A stretch of DNA of 64,000 nucleotides from Pseudomonadota bacterium. GTDB taxonomy: Bacteria; Pseudomonadota; Gammaproteobacteria; Steroidobacterales; Steroidobacteraceae. Under the pieces are notes generated by a model. That model did no database searches and was not told the DNA's origin. It worked only from the letters and a program-made list of their open reading frames with translations. The position numbers were made by a program, and so were the translations under genes. The first letter of the stretch is position 1; every line of letters begins with the position of its first letter. Shown here one piece after another: positions 54,761 through 64,000 of this stretch. Location of the stretch: NCBI GenBank assembly GCA_025356815.1, contig JANXQL010000007.1, positions 57,483 through 121,482 on the forward strand. Direction: 5' to 3'.

Positions 54761-55762
54761 CTAGTTTCGACTTGCGGGGACGTCCCGATCTTGTTTCGGC
54801 GTTGTCGCGATGGCGGGATGGTCTGAGTCGGCCCCGCTTGATGTCGTCGATGTCGGGGGTGCGCTGCCGAGTGCGATCTGCGGTGCGTCCGTGGCCAGCG
54901 CTGCTTCCTCAGCATGTTTGGTCATGACGATGATGCTGATGCGTCGGTTGATGGGGTTGAGCGGCTCGGCCCTGACGAACGGTACCGATGCGGCAAGGCC
55001 AACGACACGGGCGATCTTGGGCTCGGAAAGGCCGCCGCTGATCAGTGCCCGTCGCGCCGCGTTGGCCCGGTCGCTCGACAGTTCCCAGTTCGTAAAGCCG
55101 TTTGTGCCTGCGAAGGGCTTGTTATCGGTATGGCCACTCAGGCTGATGCGGTTGGGGACGCTATTGATGTACTTCGCCAGTTCCACCAGGATCTCAGTGG
55201 TGTAGTCCTTGAGAGAGGAACTGCCGCTCTCGAACATCGTCCGGTTCAGCTTGTCGACAATCTGGATGCGAAGTCCCTCAGGAGTAATGTCGAGCAGCAG
55301 CTGGTCTTTGAACGGCGCCAGAGCTTGACTCTTATCAATGGCCTCGCGCAGCTGCTGCTCCAGTGACTCCAATTGCTTCTTTTCATCGGCCTCCGCGAGC
55401 TTGCGAGCTTCATCGACACTGTTCGCTGTGCCCAGGCCCTGGTCCTGCTTGGCGGCAGCAGACTTCGGCGCATCCAGGCCGCCTCCCAGATTGATCACGC
55501 TTGTACTGGCCCCGCCGGGTCCGGCTTGACCAGGTGCGGGCTTGGCGCTCGTTCCCTGTTCCATGCTCGGGTTCTTGAAGTAATCGAATAGCGCCGCGCG
55601 CTGCTCCTTGGACACTGACGCGACCAGCCACATGACCATGAAGAACGCCATCATCGCCGTCACGAAGTCGGCGTAAGCCACCTTCCACGCGCCGCCGTGA
55701 TGGGGCGCGGTGCGAAGCTTGCGCTTGACGACGATTATCGGGCGCTTGTCGTTGTTGGACAT
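54761..55762 (-). CDS. motB: Flagellar motor stator protein MotB
   Basis: GGAWKVAYADFVTAMMAFFMVMWLVAS (plug/TM with Asp) and OmpA-like ISLSGHTDNKPFAGTNGFTNWELSSDRANAARRALI; adjacent to motA. Confidence 0.93.
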   Translation of the reverse strand: MSNNDKRPIIVVKRKLRTAPHHGGAWKVAYADFVTAMMAFFMVMWLVASVSKEQRAALFDYFKNPSMEQGTSAKPAPGQAGPGGASTSVINLGGGLDAPKSAAAKQDQGLGTANSVDEARKLAEADEKKQLESLEQQLREAIDKSQALAPFKDQLLLDITPEGLRIQIVDKLNRTMFESGSSSLKDYTTEILVELAKYINSVPNRISLSGHTDNKPFAGTNGFTNWELSSDRANAARRALISGGLSEPKIARVVGLAASVPFVRAEPLNPINRRISIIVMTKHAEEAALATDAPQIALGSAPPTSTTSSGADSDHPAIATTPKQDRDVPASRN

Positions 55763-55768
55763 CCCGGT

Positions 55769-56632
55769 TTACCCGGTCTTCTTGCCGCGAAGTTCCTGCT
55801 CGAGATCCTTGAAGTTGGGACGCACGGCGCTAAAGAGCAGCTTGCGCGCAAACTCCACGGCAACAGGCGGTGCGTAGCCGCGCACGCTCGCAACGAGCGC
55901 CATCTTGACCACCTCGAACGCCTTGGCCTCGTCGTTGGCCCTGGCCTCCATGGCGGCCGAGATCGGTCCGACGAAGCCGTAGGCCACCAGAATGCCGAGG
56001 AAGGTTCCCACCAGGGCGGCGCCAACGTGATGGCCAATCTCTGCGGTGCTGGCACCGTCGATGCTCGCCATCGTAGTCACGATGCCAAGCACCGCGGCTA
56101 CGATACCGAACCCCGGCAGCGCGTCGGCGACCTTTTGCACCGCATGGGCAGGTTCGGCGGCCTCGTGGTGGTGCGTCTCGAGCTCGTACTCCAGCAGGCT
56201 CTCCAACTCGTGCGGGTCGAGGTTGCCGCCGGCGATCAGCCGCAGGCAGTCGGTGATGAACTCCATCATGTGGTGGTCAGTCGTGACAATGGGGTATTTC
56301 TTGAAGATGTCGCTGCCGTCGGGGTTTTCGATGTGCCGTTCAATGCCGAGCACGCCTTCCCTGCGGGCCAGCACGAGAATGTCGTAGAGGAGCTTCAGCA
56401 GCTGAACGTACTCTTCCCGGCCGTAACGGTTTCCCTTGACCAGCCCCAGTGCGCCCTTGAAAGCATCCTTCACCACCTTGAGCGGATTGCTGATGATGAA
56501 GGCGCCGAGCGCAGCGCCGCAGATGATTACGACCTCCAGGGGGTGCCACAGCAGCAGGGGACTGCTTCCCCCCATCAGGAACCCGCCCAGCACACTGAGC
56601 AGGACGATCAACGAGCCAATAATTGGGAGCAC
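55769..56632 (-). CDS. motA: Flagellar motor stator protein MotA
   Basis: GGSSPLLLWHPLEVVIICGAALGAFIISNP, ALPGFGIVAAVLGIVTTMASIDG, ALVGTFLGILVAYGFVGPISAAME. Confidence 0.94.
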   Translation of the reverse strand: MLPIIGSLIVLLSVLGGFLMGGSSPLLLWHPLEVVIICGAALGAFIISNPLKVVKDAFKGALGLVKGNRYGREEYVQLLKLLYDILVLARREGVLGIERHIENPDGSDIFKKYPIVTTDHHMMEFITDCLRLIAGGNLDPHELESLLEYELETHHHEAAEPAHAVQKVADALPGFGIVAAVLGIVTTMASIDGASTAEIGHHVGAALVGTFLGILVAYGFVGPISAAMEARANDEAKAFEVVKMALVASVRGYAPPVAVEFARKLLFSAVRPNFKDLEQELRGKKTG

Positions 56633-57494
56633 GATTGCGCCTCTGGCAAAGTTCCGAAACGCCGACCACGGGCAGATCGAAGCGCCGCGCCCTCGGTAAC
56701 CAGCACGGAGCCGGCGTGATCGACCATCTCACCGGAGTCGCAGGTCGCTTGTTTACGTGCTGGGCCCGGCCGGCAGATTTCCGGATGCACACGCAGAATT
56801 CGCAGCGCTTGCTCGATCGACGTCGACAAGCGAACAGCGGAGTTGCTGCCGTTCAAGTGTTCGGGCTGCAACCCTGCCGACGGCTCCGGCCACGCACCAC
56901 TCCTGATCGCGTTAGCCAGGAATCGAACTCGCCGTTCCGCCTTCCCTCGCCCATCACAACCAAGGAGCGCCTGCTTCTTCATTCTTAACGCTTGTACGAC
57001 CTCGAAAACTGATCAGGACACTGGCGGAAAACGCAGATTCCAAAGCGATTCGCGCTGCTCCCCGGGAGCCAGTCAAGCCCGTCAGGACGTTGCATCCGGC
57101 ATGCGAAGACTGTCTCCGGACAACCCACTTGAACGCGACGGAATCTCGCCAACCTTTTCCCGTCATCGATGAGTTCATAATTGCCCAAAGCCTCGACAAG
57201 CGCCGTCTGCAGCTACCGCTGCTGATGGAGCCGCTGGGCGTGTTAAGCCTTGGCCATGCGGACCGACCAGCATTCCTACGTGGGGTCTGCACATTGGGTA
57301 TCGGCCACGCCGTCCGATCCTTAACTCACAAACCGTCAATTGTTCGACTGGGTCGCAGTTTTGAAGCGCGAGTAGAGCAACGGGCTCACCCAGCCGATAA
57401 GCCCCCGTAGCCTCGCGGCAAGAATGATGCGGTCGCGACCCTGAATCGCGACCTGGGCATGCTGATTGGACGGCCTCGCTTACCGCTCGCGGGA

Positions 57495-58697
57495 TCAGGC
57501 GCTGAGCGCTCTGTCCGCGAATTCGACCGCATCGAGGTAGGTCTCCAAGCTGAAGCCCTCTCCTGACGGTCCCGTAGCTGATTCCTCGACCCAGGCGCCG
57601 GAGCCGTAGTCGATAGCGCGCCGCAATATCGCGCCGAGCGTCCCGCTGGGTCGCCCACACAATGCATCCTTGAGCGACGGCGCGAGGGGGAGGTCGGCCA
57701 ATACGATGTCCATGGGGCAGTCTAGGAGAGCGTCGAGCACCGAGAGCAGGCCGGTTGTAAATAGCTCGTGTGGGCTAAGATCGCGATGAGACTTGCCGAG
57801 GGTCTGGCACAGCCGGGCTCGCGTGACGGCAACCTTGAGTAATTCGGATGGCTTGTTAAGGCCCTGACGCGACAGCAACAGCAAGGACGCCCACTGCCGA
57901 ATGACGTTGTGTCCCAGCATGACCACGGCTTCAAGAATCGAAGTGACCGCGCGACCGCGATAGAGGGCACCACTGTTAGCGATGGTCAGCAGCTGGTGCG
58001 CGAGCGCGACATCAATACCGATCGCGTCTGCGAGTTCCATGGAGCCCACATCGGGGTTCTGGAGTCTCGCGACGACCGTCAGCACGCTGAGCTCCAGCGG
58101 GGCGAGACTGCGCTTCGATATCGGCTCCGGACAGGCGAAGAACTGTCCTTGGAAGTACTGGAAGCCCAGTTCCTTGCAGCGCGCGAACTGCTCGTGAGTT
58201 TCTACCTTCTGTGCCAGCAGTTTAAGTCGGTACTCGGCTAGTCGACGTACGATCGATTCGAGATCGTCGGCCGCTGCCTCAATATCGACCTTCACATAGT
58301 CTGCATGCGCCAGAAACGGGACCAAGTTCGATTGAAATAGGAATTCGTCGATCGCAATGCCGATACCGAGCTGTCGCATCTTCTCGAGCGTCGCGAAAAC
58401 ATTTGGCCGAGGCACGACGGTTTCGAGAATCTCGACCACCGACCGGTCCGGAATGAGAAGAGTCGGAAGGTCTGCCTCCAGCAGTTGCTGATCGAATTTC
58501 AGGAACACTCGAGCATCGCCTGCGAGCCGATCCAGGCCGATGGCGCCAAGCGTCTCGCAAACGACCCGCGCACTTCGCGTCGCGGCATCGCCTGCGACAT
58601 CACGCGGGTTAGCACGGTGAAGCAGTTCGTACGCGTAGAGACTGCCATCGGCGGTCAAAATCGGCTGCCGGGCTAACGCAACATCCGTATCAGCCAT
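57495..58697 (-). CDS. EAL-HDOD protein (further degenerate EAL), paralog B
   Basis: Collinear 400-aa paralog of 52859..54061; LARQPILTADGSLYAYELLHR, GIAIDEFLFQSN, VKVDIE, LLAQKVETHEQF. Confidence 0.88.
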   Translation of the reverse strand: MADTDVALARQPILTADGSLYAYELLHRANPRDVAGDAATRSARVVCETLGAIGLDRLAGDARVFLKFDQQLLEADLPTLLIPDRSVVEILETVVPRPNVFATLEKMRQLGIGIAIDEFLFQSNLVPFLAHADYVKVDIEAAADDLESIVRRLAEYRLKLLAQKVETHEQFARCKELGFQYFQGQFFACPEPISKRSLAPLELSVLTVVARLQNPDVGSMELADAIGIDVALAHQLLTIANSGALYRGRAVTSILEAVVMLGHNVIRQWASLLLLSRQGLNKPSELLKVAVTRARLCQTLGKSHRDLSPHELFTTGLLSVLDALLDCPMDIVLADLPLAPSLKDALCGRPSGTLGAILRRAIDYGSGAWVEESATGPSGEGFSLETYLDAVEFADRALSA

Positions 58698-58987
58698 TTG
58701 TTCCCAGCTCTATTGGTTACCGAGCTCGCAAGGGCATGAAACCAGAGCGATAAGTTGGGTCGATTGACATGATCATAGTATCTGTCGATGCAATAATGCG
58801 CCATCCGGTAACATCTCCTGACGACCTTTTGTAAGCGAAGCTACTGCCCGCGAATTGGCGAAGGCGATGACAGAAACTTGCGAGCACGGGTTCCCTTGAT
58901 TTTGGTGCCAAAATTGCCGGTAGGATCTCTCGGGTATTCTAGCGGATAGGCCGGGATTTCCGAGTCAGATCAGACGGTTGCTGTTCC

Positions 58988-59480
58988 ATGAACGACTGGC
59001 ACACGACCTGCCTCGGGCTTAAGCGCCTGCCGCGCGAGCTGACCGCCTTCGAGATCGAGGCGTTTTTCAACTTCTCGCCTGCTGAACGCCGCGTGATTGA
59101 GGAACGTCGTGGCCCTGAGCTCATGCTCGGGCTCGCGCTGCAGATTGGATTCCTGCGCATGAGCGGGCGGCTGCTGGATGCCATCCGCGTCGTGCCGCCA
59201 GCGCTGCGGCGCCACCTCGGCCATCAGTTCAACGTCGCCGCCCCGGATTTGGCGTCGCTGCGCGCGATGTACCGGCGTCGGCGGACTTTGTTCGAGCACC
59301 AGGACGTCGCCTGCACCGTACTCGAGTTCCACCCGCTCACCGAGGCGCAACGCCGCGCTCTCGTGCGTGTGTTGCGCGATGAGTTGTCGCGCACGACTGA
59401 TCGGCAGCGACTGCTCGGCTTTGCACGCCGGTGGTTATACGAGCACAGATTGCTGGTCCCTCGCGAGCGCGAGCGAGCGT
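58988..59480 (+). pseudogene. Truncated Tn3-family transposase N-terminus (DUF4158-like)
   Basis: MNDWHTTCLGLKRLPRELTAFEIEAFFNFSPAERRVIEERRGPELMLGLALQIGFLRMSGRLLDAIRVVPPALRRHLGHQF... matches Tn3-type TnpA start; no downstream DDE domain in the window. End approximate. Confidence 0.72.
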
Positions 59481-59577
59481 CGCTTCGCGAGGCGCGCGAT
59501 GGCCCGATCGAGTTCCTCGCGAGTTTCGAGCGACATGGGGAGATTGTTTCCGACTCGGCTGCGGATCGGGCTTGCGG

Positions 59578-60285
59578 TCAGTGCTGGGCGATGGCGCAGC
59601 AGTGCTTGAACTTTCGGCCGCTGCCGCAGGGGCACGGATCATTGCGACCCACTTTTGGGCCCGTCCTCCGGACGCTGGGTGGCGTCGGCGAGTCGGGCCC
59701 CGCGGAGCGGCGCTGTTCTTTGAAATGTCGATAGGCGCGTCCGAGGCTGGCGCCCATCCACGACAGGAGCTGCTCGGCGGTCTCGGGCGATACGGGGGAC
59801 GTGGGGAACCTCGGATCGAGGATGCCGGCGACCATCGGGATCGCGCCCAGTTGTGCTTCGTTCTCGTCGGCAAACAGGCCGGCCCAGGAGCGTCTGCGCA
59901 TTGCGACGCCGCGCATGAAGCCGAGCGCCCAGGCACGTCCGATCAGGCCGTGCTCGTCCGGGTCGCCGGTCAACATGACGTAGACCTGGTGCTCTTCGAG
60001 TTCGGCGATGATGGCGTTCCAGTGCCGCATCATCAGCGTGATGATCTCGTTGGCGGCCTCGACGCTCTCGAACGCGTTCTCGTCCGGCAACTCGCCGCCC
60101 CAGATGGCGGGCAGGTACTCGCTGGGCATGACGAGCTCGGGGCCTGCGATCAGTGCGCAGAAGAGGCCATCCATGCCTTCGAGCGACAACGCGTTGTCGT
60201 TGTTAATCCGCTCGAGAAACTCCCGAAGCCGGCCGAGCTCCTGGGCGTTCAGGGGTCCCTGGGTGAGCGTGGTGCCGCGCGTCAT
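59578..60285 (-). CDS. UPF0149/YecA-family protein with C-terminal SEC-C zinc motif
   Basis: [33 protein letters not shown]-terminal [18 protein letters not shown]. Confidence 0.9.
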   Translation of the reverse strand: MTRGTTLTQGPLNAQELGRLREFLERINNDNALSLEGMDGLFCALIAGPELVMPSEYLPAIWGGELPDENAFESVEAANEIITLMMRHWNAIIAELEEHQVYVMLTGDPDEHGLIGRAWALGFMRGVAMRRRSWAGLFADENEAQLGAIPMVAGILDPRFPTSPVSPETAEQLLSWMGASLGRAYRHFKEQRRSAGPDSPTPPSVRRTGPKVGRNDPCPCGSGRKFKHCCAIAQH

Positions 60286-60426
60286 GCGAGCGACCAGCGG
60301 ACTCGAGCGCGAGCGATTTTGAGTGGCATCCGACGTTGCCTCACCGAATCAGGCTCGGGTTGCTGGCGTTGCGCGAGGCCGGCGTCTCGACATTCGGGGC
60401 ATCCGTTGCCGTGAACCCAGCTGGCG

Positions 60427-60576
60427 CTACGGCCGCTTGGCGACGACCTTGCCGTTTTCCCACACGTAGATGGGCGTTCCGAAACGCCGCGCGGTCTGGC
60501 GTGCCGTGGCACCGGCTCGCACGAGCGCGCGCTCGACACGTTTGGCAAACTTTGGGTCGCGAGGAGTCTTGGCCAT
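60427..60576 (-). CDS. 49-aa small protein (absent from ORF track)
   Basis: Manual translation MAKTPRDPKFAKRVERALVRAGATARQTARRFGTPIYVWENGKVVAKRP*; directly downstream of a zeta-toxin-like fragment. Confidence 0.6.
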   Translation of the reverse strand: MAKTPRDPKFAKRVERALVRAGATARQTARRFGTPIYVWENGKVVAKRP

Positions 60577-60580
60577 GGCG

Positions 60581-60735
60581 TCAGGGACCCTGTTCGAGGA
60601 GGACGGGCTTCACACCTGAATTCTCGTACACCGCCCAGGCATCCGCCAGTGGCCGGTAGACGGAATCGAAGTTCCGCCGGCCGCGGTCGAAGCGGCGCAG
60701 CACATCGGCCTTGGGGACGGCGTGGCCGCCCTGCT
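60581..60735 (-). pseudogene. C-terminal remnant of a zeta-toxin-like kinase
   Basis: GGHAVPKADVLRRFDRGRRNFDSVYRPLADAWAVYENSGVKPVLLEQG resembles zeta-toxin C-termini; no Walker A or N-terminal part upstream. Confidence 0.6.
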
Positions 60736-61403
60736 TGGGGTCCCTTTGTTTTCCGTGCAATAAGTGACGGTAGAAAATGCCTTCAATTCTAGAGGGTAGT
60801 TGCGTCAACTTATTGATAAAAAATGAATTCCTGTTGCCGCTTTTCGGCTCAGAGCTCTCTTTAGGAATCAGGGAGTTACGAGTTTCAGGACAGCCGCAAA
60901 TCCGCGGGTTTTGTAAATCCTAACCAATTGAATCGTAAGGCTTTGGTGCGCCGCAACATCTCGAACAGAAAGCCACATAACATCATGCAGTTGCGATAGC
61001 GGCACTCTACAAAACCAGGCAAATCCTACCGTCAGTCTTGGCAGCGAAAACAAGCCTAGGCCGACCCGGGGACCCGCTGCCCCTCTTGAAATCGGACAGC
61101 TCCCAAATCTCTTCGCCGACCGTGTCGGCCGCTTCGGGTACTCTTGTCGCGACGCGAGGTTGATCACCGGAGAATCCCGCCGCGATGGCTGCGAGCAGAA
61201 TCGGCAGCCTGTGACCCCGTCTCCGCGGGACAGGGAACGCTTCCCGGGCACAGGTATCCTTTGATCGTGGTGTCGCTCTGCATGCGCTGGCCGTACCGAG
61301 GATCCGAGAAGCGCCCGTCGACCCATGAGGATTGGAACGCGATCGGGCGCAGGATCCGCATCAAGATCCACCAGATTCCCGTTGCTCCGTTGGAGGAAAT
61401 GCC

Positions 61404-63566
61404 ATGACCGTACGGGCTGGCCGATTCCCTGGCTCGATTGCCCTGCTCATCGGGCTGATCCTCGGCGGTAGCCTCGCGGGCGGGGCATCGGCCGAGCCGT
61501 CGGTGGCGGACCGGAGCATCGCCTACCCGTCCGCGAGACGCGGCGACCAGGTCGATCGGTATCACGGCATCGCCGTTTCCGATCCGTACCGCTGGATGGA
61601 AGACGTCGACTCGCCGGAAACGCGTGCGTGGGTCGAGGCCGAGGCGAAGTTGACGAGCGACTACCTCGCGGCGATTCTGGGGCGCGACCGGATCGCGCAA
61701 CGGCTGACGGAGCTTTGGAACTACGAACGGTGGAGTGCGCCGGAAAAGCGCGGCACGCGGTGGTTTTACACGCACAACGACGGCCTGCAGAACCAGTCGG
61801 TGCTGTTCACGGCCGCAGACCCCGGGCAGCCGGCGCGTGCACTGCTCGACCCCAACACGCTGTCCAAGGACGGGACCGTGGCGTTCAAAGGTGCCGGCTA
61901 CAGCGACGACGGCCGGCTGATGGCCTACGGCCTTTCCGAGGCTGGCTCCGATTGGGAGGTCTGGCGGATTCGGGACATCGCGACGGGCCAGGACCTGCCG
62001 GACCAGGTCCGGCACGCCAAGTCCATCGGTGCGTCCTGGCTCAAGGACGGTAGCGGCTTCTTCTACTCGGGATTCGACGAGTCCGCGGAAGGTGAGTCGC
62101 TAAAGACCCAGAACAAGTACCACACGCTCTTCCTCCACCGGCTGGGAAGGCCGCAGGCCGAGGACGTGATGGTCTACCGGCGGACGGACGACACGGACTG
62201 GTACGTCGGCGGTCAGGTCACCGACGACGGGAAGTACCTGGTCGTCACGGCACAGCACGGCACCGACGTCAGGAATACCTTGCAGGTTGCGACCCCGGCG
62301 AGCGGCGTTGCCTTGAAGGCCGTCATTGCGGAGCCCCGTGCGAGCTACCAGTTCATCGGCAATATCGGCTCTACCCTGTACGTGCAGACCGACGACGACG
62401 CGCCGCGCTACCGAGTTGTCGCGATCGAACTGCAAAGGCCCGACCGCAAGCACTGGAGAACGGTCGTTCCGGAGTCACGCGATACGCTCAACGGCACGAC
62501 GCTCGTCGGCCACCAGCTGATCGCTCAGTACCTGAGGGACGCGCACAGCGTCGTCCGGCGATACGCCCCGGACGGCAAGCGGCTCGGCGACGTCACGCTG
62601 CCCGGGCTCGGCACCGCGTCCGGATTCAGCGGACGGATCGACGATGCGGTGACCTACTACGAATATACCGACTACACGACGCCCGTCTCCGTCTATGGCC
62701 TCGACCTCAAGACCGGAAGGACGTCGCTCTGGCGCGCCCCGCGGCTGGCCGGCTTCCGGTCGTCCGACTACCAGACGACGCAGGTCTTCTATACGAGCAA
62801 GGATGGCACGCGCGTCCCGATGTTCGTCACCGCGCGCAAGGGAACGCACCTCGACGGGCGCAATCCGACGATCCTGTACGGCTACGGCGGGTTCAATATC
62901 TCCGAGCTACCCGAGTTCTCGGCGGGCGTCGCCGCATGGCTCGAGATCGGGGGCGTCTTCGCGGTGGCGAACCTCCGCGGCGGCGGCGAATACGGGCGTG
63001 CCTGGCACGAAGCGGGCATGAAGACCCACAAGCAGATCGTGTTCGACGACTTCGTCGCCGCCGGCGCATACCTCATCGCAAACCACTGGACGAGCCGTGA
63101 CCGGCTCGCCATCCGCGGCGGTTCGAACGGGGGGCTCCTGGTCGGCGCGGTGGAGGAGCAACGACCGGACCTCTTCGGCGCGGTCATCGCCCACGTCGGC
63201 GTGATGGACATGTTGCGGTTCCGCGAGTTCACCGTCGGGAAGGGCTGGGAGGCGGACTACGGCTCGGTCGACGATCTGGATGAGTTCACCGCGATGCACG
63301 CGTACTCGCCGTACCACAACGTCCGCACGAACGTCGATTACCCGCCGACCCTGATCCTGACCGGCGATCACGACGATCGCGTCTTCCCGGCACACAGCTT
63401 CAAGTTCGCGGCAGCGATGCAGCATGCCGACCCCGATGGCAGACCGATCCTGATTCGCATCGACCTGCGGGCCGGCCATGGAGCAGGGAAGCCGCTGTCC
63501 AAACGGGTCGACGAGCTGGCCGACGTCTACGCGTTCGTACTGCACGCGATGGGGCTCGCTCGGTAG
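61404..63566 (+). CDS. Prolyl oligopeptidase family (S9) serine peptidase, secreted
   Basis: YHGIAVSDPYRWMEDVDSPETRAWVEAE, catalytic region RLAIRGGSNGGLLVGAVEEQRPDLFGAVIAHVGVMDMLRF, LTGDHDDRVFPAHSFKFAA, RAGHGAGKP. Confidence 0.93.
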   Translation: MTVRAGRFPGSIALLIGLILGGSLAGGASAEPSVADRSIAYPSARRGDQVDRYHGIAVSDPYRWMEDVDSPETRAWVEAEAKLTSDYLAAILGRDRIAQRLTELWNYERWSAPEKRGTRWFYTHNDGLQNQSVLFTAADPGQPARALLDPNTLSKDGTVAFKGAGYSDDGRLMAYGLSEAGSDWEVWRIRDIATGQDLPDQVRHAKSIGASWLKDGSGFFYSGFDESAEGESLKTQNKYHTLFLHRLGRPQAEDVMVYRRTDDTDWYVGGQVTDDGKYLVVTAQHGTDVRNTLQVATPASGVALKAVIAEPRASYQFIGNIGSTLYVQTDDDAPRYRVVAIELQRPDRKHWRTVVPESRDTLNGTTLVGHQLIAQYLRDAHSVVRRYAPDGKRLGDVTLPGLGTASGFSGRIDDAVTYYEYTDYTTPVSVYGLDLKTGRTSLWRAPRLAGFRSSDYQTTQVFYTSKDGTRVPMFVTARKGTHLDGRNPTILYGYGGFNISELPEFSAGVAAWLEIGGVFAVANLRGGGEYGRAWHEAGMKTHKQIVFDDFVAAGAYLIANHWTSRDRLAIRGGSNGGLLVGAVEEQRPDLFGAVIAHVGVMDMLRFREFTVGKGWEADYGSVDDLDEFTAMHAYSPYHNVRTNVDYPPTLILTGDHDDRVFPAHSFKFAAAMQHADPDGRPILIRIDLRAGHGAGKPLSKRVDELADVYAFVLHAMGLAR

Positions 63567-63611
63567 CGCCGACCGCTCTGCAGCATCCCGCAATCGGCAC
63601 ATTCTGCGGCC

Positions 63612-63860
63612 TCAGAGGCCACGGCGTAGGCTCCCTCTCCACGGACACGGGTAAATAATGATCCGTGCATTACATAGTGCTTGACGTGCCGTGCCGAATG
63701 CGGCAATCAGTTCTGCCTCCAATCGGACAGCCTGATCCTCTGTCAGTCCATCTACTAGGCGGCTGACAAGCACATCTCTTCCTGACGCTTGGATTTCGGA
63801 GATCCGCACGCCTTTGCGCGAACTATCGAGTCGGACCAAATGATCAAGTGCGCGCGTGCC
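63612..63860 (-). pseudogene. C-terminal fragment of a LEM-3-like GIY-YIG domain protein, 5' end lost at IS element
   Basis: ARALDHLVRLDSSRKGVRISEIQASGRDVLVSRLVDGLTEDQAVRLEAELIAAFGT readable up to the IS boundary; N-terminus absent. Confidence 0.5.
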
Positions 63861-63861
63861 T

Positions 63862-64000
63862 GGAGTTGACCCGTTTTTGTGGACACCTCATCGTTGGATT
63901 TGGAGGTGTTCATCATGGCGGAGAAGACAGTCCGGTACACGCCGGAGTTTAAGCGACAGATGGTCGATTTGGTGCGTAGCGGCAGGACGCCGGCGTTGCT
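63862..64000 (+). mobile_element. Left end of an IS3-type insertion sequence; orfA starts at 63915 and is cut by the window edge
   Basis: Terminal-like sequence TGGAGTTGACCCGTTTTTGTGGACACC followed by ORF MAEKTVRYTPEFKRQMVDLVRSGRTPALL, an IS3 OrfA-type N-terminus. Confidence 0.7.

Noticed and set aside
52859-58697. Calling the two EAL-HDOD proteins active c-di-GMP phosphodiesterases
   Set aside because: Core EAL signature residues are altered in both and more so in copy B, so catalytic activity cannot be assumed.
60868-61371. 167-aa minus-strand ORF upstream of the prolyl oligopeptidase gene
   Set aside because: Low-complexity, motif-free translation overlapping the start of a confident gene; likely non-coding.
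1-64000. CRISPR arrays, rRNA or tRNA genes
   Set aside because: No regularly spaced direct repeats, rRNA-like blocks or recognisable tRNA were noticed by eye; a tRNAscan-SE/Infernal/CRISPR-finder run would be needed for a firm negative.

Overview
This is a 64 kb, GC-rich proteobacterial chromosomal window, probably gammaproteobacterial by gene flavour (inference only). All calls come from reading the supplied sequence and ORF translations; no database search was run.

Contents, left to right:
- 0-3.8 kb: acyl-CoA carboxylase / enoyl-CoA hydratase module of the liu/atu type.
- 3.8-17.7 kb: M48 protease, triple-YbjQ protein, KirBac-like K+ channel, MscS channel, M20 peptidase, aminotransferase, serine hydrolase, nitronate monooxygenase, acyl-CoA synthetase, TauE/SafE transporter and two small membrane proteins.
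- 17.7-37.7 kb: a run of minus-strand genes that is the most interesting part of the window. It encodes a CHASE2 class III cyclase, a Slam/T11SS-like TPR outer-membrane protein, a FecR protein with TbpB-like repeats, a flavoprotein fused to two cNMP-binding domains and four Fe-S cysteine clusters, a b-type-cytochrome-like membrane protein, an FHA-TM-decaheme cytochrome, a tandem GlcG/HbpS lipoprotein, an outer-membrane barrel, a decaheme cytochrome with an LVIVD propeller, and a pentaheme-like cytochrome. It reads as a candidate cyclic-nucleotide-responsive trans-envelope electron conduit.
- 38-46.4 kb: envelope-stress genes, including a broken PLD gene.
- 46.4-51.7 kb: bacteriophytochrome / heme oxygenase / LuxR-type response regulator operon beside truncated AerR-like and PpsR-like proteins.
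- 52-58.7 kb: motAB flanked by two EAL-HDOD paralogs.
- 58.9-64 kb: accessory region with a truncated Tn3-type transposase, a zeta-toxin remnant, and an IS3-type element abutting a GIY-YIG gene fragment.
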